Assembly: GCA_020736575.1 (NCBI GenBank)
Contig: JAGPYM010000004.1
Span: 2,666,001 to 2,730,000, forward strand
Length of the DNA stretch: 64,000 nucleotides
Direction of reading: 5' to 3'
Source of the DNA: Thelonectria olida
Lineage: Eukaryota; Ascomycota; Sordariomycetes; Hypocreales; Nectriaceae
Shown: positions 1 to 11,718 of the stretch, piece by piece
Layout of the letters: each line of letters starts with the position of its first letter
Position numbering within the stretch: the first letter of the stretch is position 1
Program-made: the position numbers and the translations under genes
The notes under the pieces: generated by a model
Told to the model about the DNA's origin: nothing
The model's input: only the letters and a program-made list of their open reading frames with translations
Databases searched by the model: none

Positions 1-1730
1 ACCGATAAAACCATTCAAACGCGCCGCCTGGGGTATTTCAATAACGAAATGGATCGTGTCCTGTGAAATAGACACGATCTCGGCTAAGCAATGGCGAGTT
101 AGTACACGGGGTTCGAGTCGCCGTCTTAGGTTGTCATTATCTTACCAAGAAACAACGAGGACGGGACGTTATGTCCTTGGTGCGCTTCCATGCCGAGCTG
201 CATTGGACTGAGGGTTGTGCGAGCTGGACGAAGCATGGTGTGCTGGGAGTCGAGCAACAGAAGCGACAGCATGCCATGGCATTTGGTTGGGATCCTCATA
301 CATGAAGCGTTCGAGCGAGTAGGAGGTGTCCTGAGACTGTTGAGGCCAGTATTGGAAGTGGTCCTGAGGCTTGTCGCCGCTAGCTTGGGATGCTTGATGC
401 ACACGGCCCTTGTTCCGGGGGACTTGTACGTGGGAGTTGTCCGACATGGCGAAGATGGGTGTAAAGCGTTGTGATATACACTATTGCTTGACAGCGTTTG
501 GAAGAGGATGGCGAGCTTCCTCTACGACGAATATTAAAGACTTTGACCTGATGCAGAAGGATCTTGAGTTGGCTTAGTCAATCTGGCTATGAATGGGGGA
601 CGGAAGCTCCCCTTTTATCTCATCAAGAAGAGTCTTGGGAGCTTTGGTCACGTTTGGAACAGTTGATTTACAGAGAGCTTGGCCTTGGGACCATTTGCGA
701 TCACCTCGGACACATTGTGTTCCTTTGCCGCGAGCCATCGATTAAACGTATTTTCCTAGGCTGCAGCGTCATTCTGTTGGGAGGCTCAGGGCGACGAGAG
801 CTTCATGAACCTCAAACATCTGGAGCCCAGGCCAAGCCACAAGGGCATCCATGAATCTCTTTGCTCGGTGAGCTACCGCCGGAAGGTCTTCCACAAGAAT
901 TGGGCCAATCATGCAAAAGGACACAGCAAAAGATAGCCGGAAGGTTAGCGGAGGCAGTGCTCCAAAGGCCAGCTCTGCCTCTAGAGCGGAGCATAAAAGC
1001 ACATCCGAGCAAGTAGGTAATGACAAAAGCAAATATTCCTAAAAAAAAATCTCCAGTCTTGTCCTAATGTCCTCGGTGAAGCACACCGAGTCATGGCATT
1101 GTTTTGTGGCTTTTGTGCCGCCCTGGAAATGTAAAAAGCACGTCGGCACTTCGTGACAAAACGAGACAGGTACCTAGATTACATGAATGAACGCAAAAAC
1201 AACCCGACCCATGACCTTGGGCCGTTCAGCGTTGGCCACTTGCTCAAGGAAAGGAAGAAAACGTAGCTGCTGTTGCGGAGCGCGATGATGAAAGCAAGCA
1301 CCTCTGTTGAAGCAGCAGTCATCTAGTGCTTATGTATATCGCTGTGGGAATGGTTCATGATGTACTTTTGCCAATGGACGTCGAGGCTCGACAGTGCGCC
1401 GTCACTATCAAAAAGACAATAAGCCACATCCAGGCACATAAGATCGACACCAGGATCGGCACTTGGTACAACATGCGCCGGGAACAGTCACGAAGAAGTG
1501 CAAATTGAAAATTAAATCCATTTTGGTGCCTGGCTCTCAACAAAAAGACGGTGGTAAAAACAATGCAATCCCGCCCTAGAAGTACACTCTCGCCCTTACT
1601 GTGTTTTTGTTGTTGCCTCCTGTGGCTTATCCTCAGCCGCCCTTTTGGTGGTGGCGCCCAAGCATTAAAGTACGGATACACTGCGCATTTGTTGCATTTT
1701 CAGGCCGAGTCACCGAGGTGAAGGAGTGGA
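1..1730. other. Left-edge stretch with no convincing gene
   Basis: Apart from the weak small ORF at 169-447, I see no coding pattern, intron signals or family motifs here. A sequence resembling tRNA promoter boxes lies near 82-121 but does not fold into a tRNA (see the rejected list). Confidence 0.5.
169..447 (-). CDS. Possible small hypothetical protein (92 aa)
   Basis: A complete 92-residue ORF starts at an ATG in acceptable context (cttcgccATGTC). The protein is rich in Ser, Gln, His and Pro and has no signal peptide, membrane segment or motif I recognise. Third codon positions favour C and G, as in real genes of this window, which is the only reason to list it. It could also be the first exon of a gene running off the left edge: a GTAAGA donor-like site follows the stop codon in another frame. 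I cannot assign a function. Confidence 0.3.
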   Translation of the reverse strand: MSDNSHVQVPRNKGRVHQASQASGDKPQDHFQYWPQQSQDTSYSLERFMYEDPNQMPWHAVASVARLPAHHASSSSHNPQSNAARHGSAPRT

Positions 1731-2222
1731 CTATTGACGACGATCCTCGCTCCAGAACTTCTTGTCCACTTTATCGTCAGGTTCTTGCTTCGCATTCAAG
1801 TCGCGCTTGTGCTCGTTGAACTCGCGCCGCTGCTCGCCCCAGAACTTCTTGTCTACTTTATCGCCAGGCGCCTGGTGCCCGTGGTCGTGCTTCGCATCAA
1901 AGTCGCGGTTGTGCTCGTCGACCTCGCGCCGCTGCTCCTCGGTCAGGCTGCCCGACGAGTCCCAGCCGGGCACGCTCTGGTTGGTGATCTTGGGCTTGGC
2001 AGGGGCGTTTTTGGAGGCGTCGAGGGGCTTTCCGCCGCCGGTGCGGCCTTTGGCTTCGCCGTTGGCAAGGGCGTCGATCATATCGGCTGCGTCGTCGCTG
2101 TTCTTGCTGTTGGGGCCTTGGTCTTGGTGAATATGGTTCCGCCGCCGGATGATGGGGAGCGCCGAGATGGTCGGGCGGATGAAGGCGATGCGCGAGGTGG
2201 TGACGGTTCGTAGGGCGGACAT
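1731..2222 (-). CDS. Small repeat-containing protein, probably mitochondrial (163 aa)
   Basis: This is an intronless 163-residue ORF. The first 30 residues contain Arg and hydroxylated residues but no acid (SALRTVTTSRIAFIRP...IIRRRNH), which fits a mitochondrial targeting sequence. The middle is hydrophilic. The C-terminal third holds repeats built on VDKKFWxExRRExxEHxRDxxAK: the DKVDKKFW core occurs twice, and the RREVDEHNRDFDAKH and RREFNEHKRDLNAKQ segments are diverged copies. The last repeat is cut off at the C-terminus (VDKKFWSEDRRQ). The DNA repeats too: nearly the same 26-nt stretch occurs at about 1752 and 1842. I do not recognise the family. Mitochondrial location is inferred from the N-terminus alone. 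Confidence 0.65.
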   Translation of the reverse strand: MSALRTVTTSRIAFIRPTISALPIIRRRNHIHQDQGPNSKNSDDAADMIDALANGEAKGRTGGGKPLDASKNAPAKPKITNQSVPGWDSSGSLTEEQRREVDEHNRDFDAKHDHGHQAPGDKVDKKFWGEQRREFNEHKRDLNAKQEPDDKVDKKFWSEDRRQ

Positions 2223-4405
2223 TTTTACAATGGGATTGTGGTCAAGCTTGATGGTGGTTGCTTTAGATTTGAATTTCTCCTTTGGCGTCTGCTGTCTTTA
2301 TATACAGCTTAAACTCTTTATCGTGAGCACGACATACTTTGACGATCTGAGTGGTTGCAGCTATGTTACTGAGTTTGCCCCCGGATGACCCATGACGTCG
2401 AATTGATGACATCACCGATGAGCTCGAAGAAAGCAGATCGAAGCTCCTTTGCGACTAAAGCATTGAGTTTACGGAATTAGCCACCGTTGATGCCCGGGTG
2501 ATGGTTAGCGATGGCAATCTTTTACTATTTTCCGTCCCGGCCCTGACGTTTGAGTGTCTTGGCCATGTGATGCGCAGCTAACTACCAGATGAGGAAATCA
2601 GCTCAATTATGTAGAGTTTTGGAGATACATGATGCACACACACGCAATTCGGACTGAGGGATGGAGCAGGATTTAGTCGGCTTTGGTTTCTTTAAAGCCG
2701 ATGCCAACTTTTCGCCTAATGAAGCCATGTTCCCTAATATTTTTCATGAATAACGATAATCTCTTATTTCTCAATCATGTCGCCGTCGCCCTCAACCCCT
2801 CTGGCCAGAGTCACTCCTTCTCCTGCCCATGCTAGTCCTGCTCGCTCTGCTTCTGCTGTTGCTGTCTGTGCTGCTACTGCTTCTCATACTGCTCCTCTGA
2901 TGCCACTCCTGCTGATACTGTTCCTGTCGTGGCTGTTCCCGCTGCTCCTGCTCCTGCTGGCGCTCTTGCTGCTCCTGTTGTTAGAGCTACTGCTGCAGCT
3001 CCAACAAGAACGAGGGCCTGCCGCCTCCCAAGTTTCCAATTGCTGGATAATGAATGAACGTTTCTAAGTCAAAACCCATGCCCGTACGCCGACGAGCCCT
3101 CTGGTCAATCTAAGCATAGCAAAAGTAGGCTTGGTGGTCGAGTTCATGGTTTCCCATGACTCGGTAATGATGCGTCCCCTTCGCACCCGGGAACCTGCTC
3201 AAAGAGCCATACAAATGGTAGATACTGTAGAGATGACATACTGTTTGGCAATTGCCCGTCGATGGAACTTGGGGTATCGAAACCGACAGGTTCCCATGAT
3301 GGGTGGTCATTGTCTTCACGGCTAGGAACCTGCCAGTTTACCCCCAAAGTGGTTGCTTGGACGCGGTAGGTTGAGTAAGAAATCGATGGCAGTGGCTGAC
3401 ACGCAGGGTGGAAGGGGAGGGGAGATGAGGACGGAGGCGGACGGCAACGTGGGAGGTTGTCGTCCTCCTCTTCGGCCTTTTAGGCACGAGTTTCTGCCCG
3501 AAGGCGTTCGAGCTCGGTATGGAGCTGGCGCCTGGCGAGCTCCTCCCCAGAGACACGGGGGGTTGGGTGGCGGTTGATCTGACTCTTTCTACTTATAAAT
3601 TTGTGTGACGGCCATCATGTTCTTGACGAGTGTGAGTGTAGGCGTGTCCAGTTCGACATCTGCCCGCCAACTTACATCAACTACCATCACTTGCAGGCTT
3701 GGCACGTATCGTACAGGTTGGATCGTTTTATTTATTTGTACTTGCATACTAACATGCCGGAGTCCCTACAAAATCTCTTGCAAAACAGGCCCAAGTTAAC
3801 ATGACGTGGTTGTTTGTTTTCCCTGTTGACTCCCAAGCGATGACATAATGTTACGGGATAGTGGATGTATTCAATTTTCACGTGGAAATTCTCATGCTTT
3901 GGTGAGTTTTTGAACATCTCGTCACGGCGAAACTCGAAAGTAGACACTCGGTCGGTTGGAACCCTTTCTTTGGTTAACTAAGTGGTATGAGAAATGAAGA
4001 GTCTACTGGTTGCATGATACAAGATGAGTCAAGCACACAAGACTCACCAGAGTCGATAGAGCAACATTTTTCAAACAGAAAATCACCCAAGTACGCCATG
4101 TTCCATTCGAAACTGTCCCATATCATTATTCATGTCGGAATCTTAGCCAGAAAACCTGAATTGTCTCTCTGTGCATCTCACTCCTCTTAACCACCCCTAC
4201 CCTACAACTCCGCATCTTCGCGGAGCTACAGCTTCCTCCAGCCAACGTAAAGTAGAAACAAAGATACCTCCATCAAACGCCTCTAATGTTCTAGGCCTAT
4301 ATGCAAAAGATGTACATCCGTTAAGGAAAAATAGTATTGTTGAAAAATGCGTGGTTGACAAAGGAAAATTAAGGAATGTCCGCTTGTTTGCTTGTGGTTG
4401 GCTTC
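2223..4405. other. Intergenic region with a low-complexity repeat
   Basis: No convincing gene. The only notable structure is the imperfect CTG/CTC triplet tract at about 2820-3010. ORFs here are short, overlap on both strands and lack motifs or splice signals. Confidence 0.5.
2820..3010. repeat. Imperfect CTGCTC-type triplet repeat tract
   Basis: About 190 bp are made almost entirely of CTG, CTC, CTT and near variants on the + strand (for example gctgctcctgctcctgctgg). Read on the + strand it gives a Leu run; read on the - strand it gives Gln/Glu/Arg-rich sequence. It may be a stand-alone microsatellite or a remnant of a Gln-rich coding segment. Neither strand has a full gene around it. Confidence 0.7.
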
Positions 4406-6421
4406 TTAGCCACCCGCCGCCATCTCAATGTTCTTCCCCTTCACACTCTTCCACTCCACCAGCACCGCCCCGATAATCGTCGCCGACGCTGTCGCAGCAG
4501 CCACCCAGAAGCACACGTTCAGCGCATCGTTGTACGCGCTGATGACGCCCGGGAGCCACGCCGCCCTGATCTCGTCGCGGATTCGGGTCGCGCCCGCCTG
4601 GATCACCGTTTCGGGGTCGAGGCCCGGGATGTTGGCCTTGATGTTCTCGATGAGCTTGTTCGTGAAGACGGTCTGCGCGCCCGTGACGAACAGGGCTCCG
4701 CCGAGCGTCTGCACGAAGATGATCATGGCCGTGCCCGTGGGAACATCCGCCATGTCGCACACGACTTGCACCGCGATGAGCGGCTGTTGCATGCCGATGC
4801 CCACGCCGATACCTGCAATCATCTGGTAGCCGATCCATCCGCCAGCACCCGTGCTCGGCTTCAGCGTGGACAGGAGCCCAAAGCCGATGCCCATGCAGAT
4901 GGCGCCCACCACCATGAAGGGCGTGTAATATCCCCACCAGGTGACGATGGCGCCGGCAATCATGGAGAAGAGCACGACGCCCAGAAGCATGGGCAGGTTC
5001 CTTACTCCCGACTCAATGGCCGTGGTGCCCTTAACCGCCTGGAACCATATGGGTAGGAAGTATACTGACGTGAGGAAGCACGCGCCCGTGTTGAAGGCGA
5101 ACCAGCACGATGCCCACACCGATCGCTTCTTGAAGATGCGAGGCGGCACTGTGGCGTTCTCCTGCATCTTGTACTGGACGTAGATGAAGACGCAGAGGAG
5201 CACGGCCGCGAGCATGAAGAGCGACGTGATGCGCGAGTTGGACCATTCGTAGTCGACGCCGCCCCATTGCAGCGCGAGGAGGAGGCAGATAATGGCAGGC
5301 ATAAAGATGGCCGTGCCGATGGGGTCGAGCTGCCAGAGCCGCGTCTTCCAAGTCGCCGGCTCAATTTCCCGCTGCGGGTCGGGGAAGAAGATGGCGATGA
5401 CGACAATGGTGATGACGCCGATGGGCAGGTTGATGTAGAAGCACCAGCGCCACGAGACCCTGTCTGTGAGCAAACCGCCGAGCAGCGGCCCAGCGACCGA
5501 CGAAATCCCCCACATACCGCTCACCAAGCCTGTGTACACGGGTCTCTTGTGCAAGGGAACCGTGTATGCCAGGATCGTCAAGGCGCCGGCAAAGATGCCT
5601 GCGGAACCGACGCCGGCAATGGCGCGGCCGATGATGAGAGTGACACTGTTCGGCGCGATGCCGCAGATGAAGCTACCAATCTCAAAGATGACGACGACAG
5701 CGAGGAACGTCCACTTGATGGACCAGAAGGTGTAGAACTTGCCAAAGAAGAGCTGCAGACCTGCGCCTGTGAGCATGTAAGCCGAGCCGTACCAGCCTAC
5801 GTCGTTGAGGCTGTGGAACTGGTCAGTAATCTGGGGGATCGCGGTGGCGATGATGGAGTTGTCTATTGTTCATGTTAGCCGTCTGATGAAAAGGGGCTGA
5901 TATTGAGTGGACTAACCAAGAGCCATGACAAACACAGCAAGACAGAGGGCCAAGGTGATGAGGGCCAGCTTGACACCTTGCGGGTAGTCAAAGTCATCTT
6001 CGTCGGTGCGATGCCTCTCGACGTCGGAGGCTTCTGGATCGTCGCGGATCGTCTGTGTGAGCTTCTCGGTGCTTTCTGTTGTCTGGGGAGCAGTCCTAGG
6101 ACGAGTCTCATCATAGCGAAGGGAATACCGAAACGACCCAAAGCCGGGAAAGCTTGGGGGGTTCTTGGGAGGAGGCGCATAGCTCTCGCGGTCTATGTGT
6201 CTGGTGCTGAACTGGCTCGGTGCGATGGACGGTGGGCGAGTAATGTCGTCATCCGAAGAGAGCCATCGGTCGGCTTCGCGGGCTAACTTTGCGGTTTCAG
6301 GGTCGATGGAGAAGTATTGCGAGGACTGCATGAGGGAGGAGTGCAAAGAGTCATGGGGCAGACGAACACTGAGACGTGAACGCGCCATCGAGTAGTCGGG
6401 AGCTGTTGGTACAGAAGCCAT
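4406..6421 (-). CDS. MFS multidrug/toxin efflux transporter, DHA2 (14-helix) type
   Basis: Two exons (5917-6421 and 4406-5862) encode 653 residues; the intron has a GTTAGT donor and an AATAG acceptor. The start (ATGGCTTCTG, context aagATGg) was preferred over an upstream in-frame ATG at 6454. About 150 cytosolic residues precede the first helix (LALITLALCLAVFVMALG), followed by DNSIIATAIPQI. Family signatures visible include the LTGAGLQLFFGKFYTFW loop after helix 2 and the antiporter motif C region GISSVAGPLLGGLLTD, followed by RWCFYINLPIG. Helices continue to the C-terminus, consistent with 14. It should be a plasma-membrane or vesicle proton antiporter exporting drugs or a secondary metabolite; the substrate cannot be read from sequence. 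No biosynthetic gene flanks it, so it does not look like part of a metabolite cluster. Confidence 0.9.
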
Positions 6422-8184
6422 CTTTGACAAGACAAGGAAGTTGATCTCTCTCAATCTGAGACTCAGTGTCTTTGGCTCTGGCTTGAGATGGTCAAGGCTG
6501 GATGGGACAAGGCATCAGCAGAACGGGATCCGAGCAACAACTTATAATGCCTGAACGCCGGAAGAAGCATCTTGTCCTACAACCGCAGCGTGTGAGATTC
6601 TGACAGATTCGCAGCAAAAAGCCAAGACGAGTCTCCGAGACTGTCATCTGTGGGTTCCATGAACCACCGGCCAGCCTCCGCCGGTGGAAGGTGTGTGAGA
6701 AGAAAGGACGAGAGGTCTTCTAAGACGCACACCCTCCGCCGTTTAAAGTGGTGGGGAAGCCGAAATGACGTGCAGAACTCTCTTTGACAGCCATGCTTTG
6801 TGATTGGGTCTTTCACGTGGGAGAACCCCCCGTCGTGCTGTCCAAATGTGAACCCGGTTGTGCGTGGTAGCTAGATATATGCTGTCAGCGTGGAGAAGCG
6901 GCCTGAATGTGCTCCCCGACGGACTTAACTGCCAGGCCGAGAGGTTCGGCCGGACGAATCAGCTTCGACAGAAAGACTGTTCGTCTTCATTTCTGCCAGT
7001 CCGTGTATCCCCAGTTCTTCAAAAGAACACCTGCCTTTCGTGATTCCTGCAGACGGACGTCGGAGGCCGGAGCGCGAGACGCTTCCCCTCGGTGGGAGAT
7101 GGGAGAGGAAGAACGGCGATGTGATGGAGGCAGTGTGCTCGTCATTGTATCGCCAAGAAACATCGAATGGAAAACCAAATAAAAGGTGGCCTGTGCCACC
7201 TAGAGGCCCCCAAAGTTCGCCGCCTGGGCATCGGAGTGAGGATGAAGATGAGGCTGAGGATGGGTGGCTTATGTGCCCTGGGATGTGCTGGTGCGTCTCG
7301 CCCCTCGGACACCGAAGATATGTGCCCAAATTACTATGCATCAATTCCCGATAGTATAAATTCCTTGATTCCTGGTCTCGGAAAAAACTCCACCGCATTT
7401 CCCTTCGTGATTTCCCCAGTTTAAACTTGTCCTCATTCTGCCATGTTTTGTGCTGCTTCCACCTCGTCCCATCAATGAACCGTCTCTGCCCGTTGACTGT
7501 CCTACCTTCTAGTCCACTTCCTCCCACGACATGTCAATGATCCAAAGTCCCATTGTAGTACGTGTGCTTCTTGGCCTTCTTGGCAATTGCACAGCAAGAG
7601 GTGACATTACCCACATATCCTCACTGCCAACCCAACTACTCCGTCCATTTCTACACGGAGAGTGCTCGGGTGGGGCCGGAGCCGGAGCCGGAGAGCACTG
7701 ACTAAGCCGGCGACTTGCCACCAACCTCCAGTCTCACCTCAAAGATGGATATTTAAGCTCCCTTATCTTACCTGGCCGTACTTCATAAATTGTATCCCTC
7801 ATGAAAGTCGCACGTAACTATTCGAGTCTGAACAAATGGCCGACAAACATGCCGGTATCCCAAATGCTTGAGATGACCCTCTTCATTCATGAGCTAGGTA
7901 GCACGGAGACGGGACCAAGACATGGTCAGACGCGAGCAAAGTAAAGCCAGAGAATCGTCAATTCTAGTCAAACCATGTCTAGTCTCATGTAAGCCCTCCT
8001 AATTTGCCCTTTCTTGCATTGCACGAGCTGTTGGGTGGTGGTGATGTAAACAGATGAGGAACAACGCGAATCGACACCCCTCCAAAAAGATACGCACGAT
8101 TCAACGTCTTACAGAAAATGCACGCCCTCGGTAATTAATAATCATGCTTGTACCCCAAGCATTCCTAGAATATGGCCCCTTAAT
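6422..8184. other. Intergenic region
   Basis: This is the upstream region of the DHA2 transporter and downstream of the gene ending at 8185. A 200-codon open frame on the - strand (6925-7527) has no recognisable domain and is overlapped by comparable frames on the other strand, so I do not call it. A short GGAGCC triplet run occurs near 7675. Confidence 0.5.
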
Positions 8185-10192
8185 TCAGCTTGTCGGGACT
8201 GTTGGGCTGTCCTCTACAAATGGAGTCAGCTGGATGCGGGGACTGGCCCAAGACTGCCCTTTCGTTTTATCTTCCATGACCTTTCCCGATACTGGAGTAA
8301 AGTGGCGAGTTCGGTTTGTACTGCCGTCTGACGAAGGATGGGTGCCCTCCAATACATTTTCTTGCCCTTCGAGGTTGAGCATGGTCTCACCGGGCCCGCC
8401 CATCGAAGGAGTCCTTTGATTGTGCTCGGAGTTGATCAAGTCTTTGGCAATCCGTGCCTGTGACCCGTTCGCAGACGTTACGATACTACCCTTGGATGGG
8501 ACGAGCACTCGCTGGGAAACGTTTCGTCCCTTTTGGAGAACCGTCCCTGGGGTAGAGCAACGGATTGCAGATGAAGTGGGTTGACGCATTTGTGTTTCCT
8601 TGCAAGGCCAGCCTTCAGGCAATGCGGTGGTCAAGGTTGGAGTATTGGACTGCAGCATTGCCTGGTTGAGTAGAGAGTTTGTCAAAGTGTTGGCTAAACC
8701 GGGAGGGATTGAGTTGGCAGTCGGCATGACAGGGAAAGGTATTCCTGTAAGCCGTTAGCACGCCGTTCTATTCGCAAGGTGTTGCACAGCCATCATACCT
8801 CCGGTTTGAATACCCCTGTGCCCTCCACCCGTTGGCGTATTGGATGGAGCCTTCAGATATCCGGCGTTCCCCTCTTCCTCGAGTTGAAAACTTGACATGG
8901 TGAAGGGCGCCTCCTCTGAGATGGACATGCGTTTGTCCTGAATGGATGCATAATCCGGCATGCTGATGTCGGTGCTAGCTTTCCCTGACCTGCGAGCTTT
9001 AGAAGACGCTCCCACACCTTGTTGAGGGGCATCTGTCATAGTCATATCTAGGCTGCGAAGCCACTGAAAGTAGGTGTTGGAGTCTCCCAAGACGTCTGGA
9101 CACTGAGGACTAGGAAGTCCAGGTGGGCCTGCGGCTGGACCATTCAGCGGATCGCATTGCCTGGCAAAGACGTTATCAGAGCTATTGGCCATGCCACCCT
9201 GACTTGTGGGCATCTTGTATGATGTTACCGCTTTTGGAAGCATTTGGTGTCGCCGACGTGGGGAGTGAGCGTGCGATTGAACATCCTCTGAGGCATATGT
9301 TGGTACGGGCATCGAAGAGGTGAATGGTTCCCGTCGCCACATTGACGGGTTGGGCCAAGCAATGGAGGAGCTTTCGAGGATCTCTGAAGTAGTGAAGCAC
9401 GGGTTAATATATGCTCGCAATAGCCTGAAAGAGTGTTGACTTACCCAGTGGAGCGTGCTGGAACGAGAAAGCAACGAGATTCTTGACTCGCTCCATGGGC
9501 ATGGACAAAGAGTCCCGGGGAAACCCTTCGCTGATGACCAGCTTAATTCTGCCCAGATTATCGGCTGGGCTCCAGTAGTTCTGTTCGAGTAACTCCTTTC
9601 GAAAGGAGGGGAATTTCAGAGGCTCGAGGTCGCCGTTCTTGGAGAAATCTAGAGAAATGTTATCATCCTGCATACCAACAACGGAAGAGGTTAAGGGATG
9701 TACCAAAGCTGTGGGCAATGATATGCGGCCAGTCGCTCTCCGGATTGACAGATGCTGATCTATGAAGGCCTCGGTGATTAGTCGAGAGTAACATAGGCTC
9801 GAGAGAGAATGCCATACGCAACAAGTCCACCATCAATGAAGAGTCTGAATTCGAATTCTGCGTTTTCGGGGTACATGGAGTACGATTTGGTGAACTGACT
9901 GATGGCGGGCATGCTCCATGAATGGATAGAAATCTTGAATGTTGCCCCCACGGGCAAACTGGGCACGAAGCAGCACAACGTTGGGAGCCCAAAAGAGCCT
10001 TGAGCATGCGAGAATTCTGTCAACGTCATAGTTTAGCTCTACACACACATGCATTCTGCGGGTAAGGGCAGTGTTAGTGAATTATGACGACTTACCTGGA
10101 TCATGCACCACATGACATGCCACCTTGAACTCCTTCTGAGGCACCTCCCAGCCGCGAGGGAAGAGTAGAATGTCCCAATCCTCGTACCGCAT
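8185..10192 (-). CDS. Conserved fungal protein of unknown function (six exons, 566 aa)
   Basis: Exons were reconstructed at 10096-10192, 9818-10016, 9704-9759, 9445-9648, 8799-9383 and 8185-8744; all five introns are 54-79 nt with GT/AG ends. The start context is MRYEDWDILLFPRG. The first ~190 residues look like one folded domain: an opening strand segment, EFKVACHVVHDPEF, then GLPTLCCFVPSLPVGATFKISIHSW, FEFRLFIDGGLVAS, DWPHIIAHSF and RIKLVISEGFPRDS, ending with VAFSFQHAPLEILESSSIAWPNPSMW. I recall this arrangement as recurring in Sordariomycete proteins without an assigned function. The remaining ~370 residues are Ser/Thr/Pro/Asn-rich and probably disordered. The alternation of hydrophobic strands suggests a beta-sandwich, but this is inference. 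No catalytic motif, signal peptide or membrane segment is visible. Confidence 0.8.
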
Positions 10193-11087
10193 GGTGATAA
10201 GGGCTTGCTGATATAGTGGCCCGAGTCAAACGATCGGATAGGTAAGGCGATGCTGGACGAAAATGTCGGCCGAAACGAATGACAGTTGAGATGGTTCACT
10301 GCAAGAAGAAAAGTAGAAAAAGACTCGTGAAGATGAATCGTTGGTTTGGATGGATGGGCATTTAAGTGAGTAAACAAACCCCGTCATGTCTGTATTTGGT
10401 CGGGGCAGTAGCAATGCTTTGAGCTCCGCGGTTGGACTGGCCCAATTGCTGGCTTAGAGTACCATGATAGATGCCGGTGCAAGGCGTGAAAGGGCCCAAG
10501 GGAAAGAGACAAGAGAGCTAGAGTATTGCTAGAATCGAACGACATTATTAGTAGGGCGAAAGAGAGGGAAGCCATCAACACACAGCCACTTAGAATAGAG
10601 CTCAGCCGACATGATGCTCTTTCCCTCGCATGAATTGCCTGAATTGGACAATGGAAGCTAATGAGAAGTCACGGAAGGAGGCACAGCTCGTTGGGGTTTA
10701 GAGCTTTGGGCATCATGACCTAACGCATTGCAAAACTGGAGACGAGGCGAGGTTGCGTCATGTGAAAGACTTGCCGAAGGTCATGGCCTCTGTTGATGGT
10801 AAATAGTCGGTGGGCGGGTATGGGTTTCTTGGTGGGCACTTGATCAATTCACTTTGATAACGAAAGGAACTGACTCAGGTGACCAGAAAGAATACACTCG
10901 CACCTGTGATTGCTAAAGCTGTTACAGGTCAAAGAAATCCATGGTCGTCCAGTGCACATCGTACTCGCATATCCGGAGCAGTCAGCCTGCATCCCACAAA
11001 CGAAAACCTCGGTTATTCTGTATCAGTTCATTCGAAATCCATTGAATCCTTTCCTTCTTTATTTATATACAAATGAGAATCCCTTGT
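10193..11087. other. Intergenic region
   Basis: This lies upstream of the six-exon gene and downstream of the complex I subunit. No coding signal, repeat or RNA-like structure was seen. Confidence 0.5.
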
Positions 11088-11718
11088 TTAGGGGGCCTCA
11101 TCACCCTCCATGCGAGCCTATACAATGACCCGTTAGCATGTTCTCATTGACTGTCGTTAAAAGTGACCTACCCTCACAGCTCCGGTACCACCCAACTCAC
11201 GCTCCAGGCCACCCTCAAACTCTCGGGGAAAGGCGACCGTATCGGGGTAGTTGAGATAAACAAGACCAGTGACGCTGAAGAAGACGGCAAGGAAGGTGCC
11301 GACCATGATCAGACCAGGGCGGGTGGTGGTCCAGGTGTACTCCCAAGGGGAAAAGATGCCGAGAAGGTCGTTATCCTCGTGAATGGGCTCACCGAAGTTT
11401 CGACGTTCCTGGGGATCCCACCAGTCGGCGCGAGGGTCACGGAATTGGCGCTTAATTCGGGGAGGGTTGATGTAACCGCCGTTCTGCGATATTATCCATC
11501 AGCAACGCGGCTCTTTTGGTCGCGGGATATCGGCAACTAACCATGCCTGGATCCTCAGCCTCAGACAGCTTGGGAGGCTCGGGGTATTTCTCCTCGATCG
11601 TCCTCTTGTCGGTGTACGAGTGAGGGAGGAAGCATCGGCGCTGGATCGTGGGTAGTCGTCGAGCAGCCGACATGCCGTTGCGCAGGGCCGAGGCCCGCAC
11701 GATTCGTTGAGGGAGCAT
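11088..11718 (-). CDS. Mitochondrial complex I accessory subunit, NDUFB8 (ASHI)-like
   Basis: Three coding exons (11542-11718, 11172-11483, 11088-11117) encode 172 residues. The N-terminus MLPQRIVRASALRNGMSAARR is a typical matrix-targeting presequence. It is followed by the conserved segment INPPRIKRQFRDPRADWWDPQERRNFGEP and the acidic IHEDNDLLGIFSPWEYTW. A single membrane helix (GLIMVGTFLAVFFSVTGLVYL) and a short tail follow. This matches the NDUFB8/ASHI family, a membrane-arm subunit of NADH:ubiquinone oxidoreductase. The last coding exon is only 30 nt. Upstream, a GTATGT...ACAACAG intron (11719-11788) ends exactly before the ATG, and the leader exon has no ATG, so this is a 5' UTR intron. 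The gene is divergent from SWR1 and shares its upstream region. Confidence 0.85.

Noticed and set aside
60..132. tRNA-like promoter boxes (CGGCTAAGCAATGG and GGTTCGAGTCG)
   Set aside because: The boxes are too close together for a tRNA, no 5' acceptor strand pairs with the 3' end, and the T stem has a mismatch. At most it is a degenerate tRNA or SINE remnant.
2777..3067. Leu-rich apparent membrane protein
   Set aside because: The Leu run is produced by the CTG/CTC repeat; no conserved flanks.
6925..7527. 200-codon open frame on the - strand
   Set aside because: No domain, signal or splice signals; similar frames overlap on the other strand. Treated as chance.
9833..10054. Alternative exon of the six-exon gene beginning MHVCVELNYD
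   Set aside because: It does not join exon 1 in frame; the acceptor at 10017 gives VVHDPEFSHAQGSFGLPT, which keeps the downstream frame.
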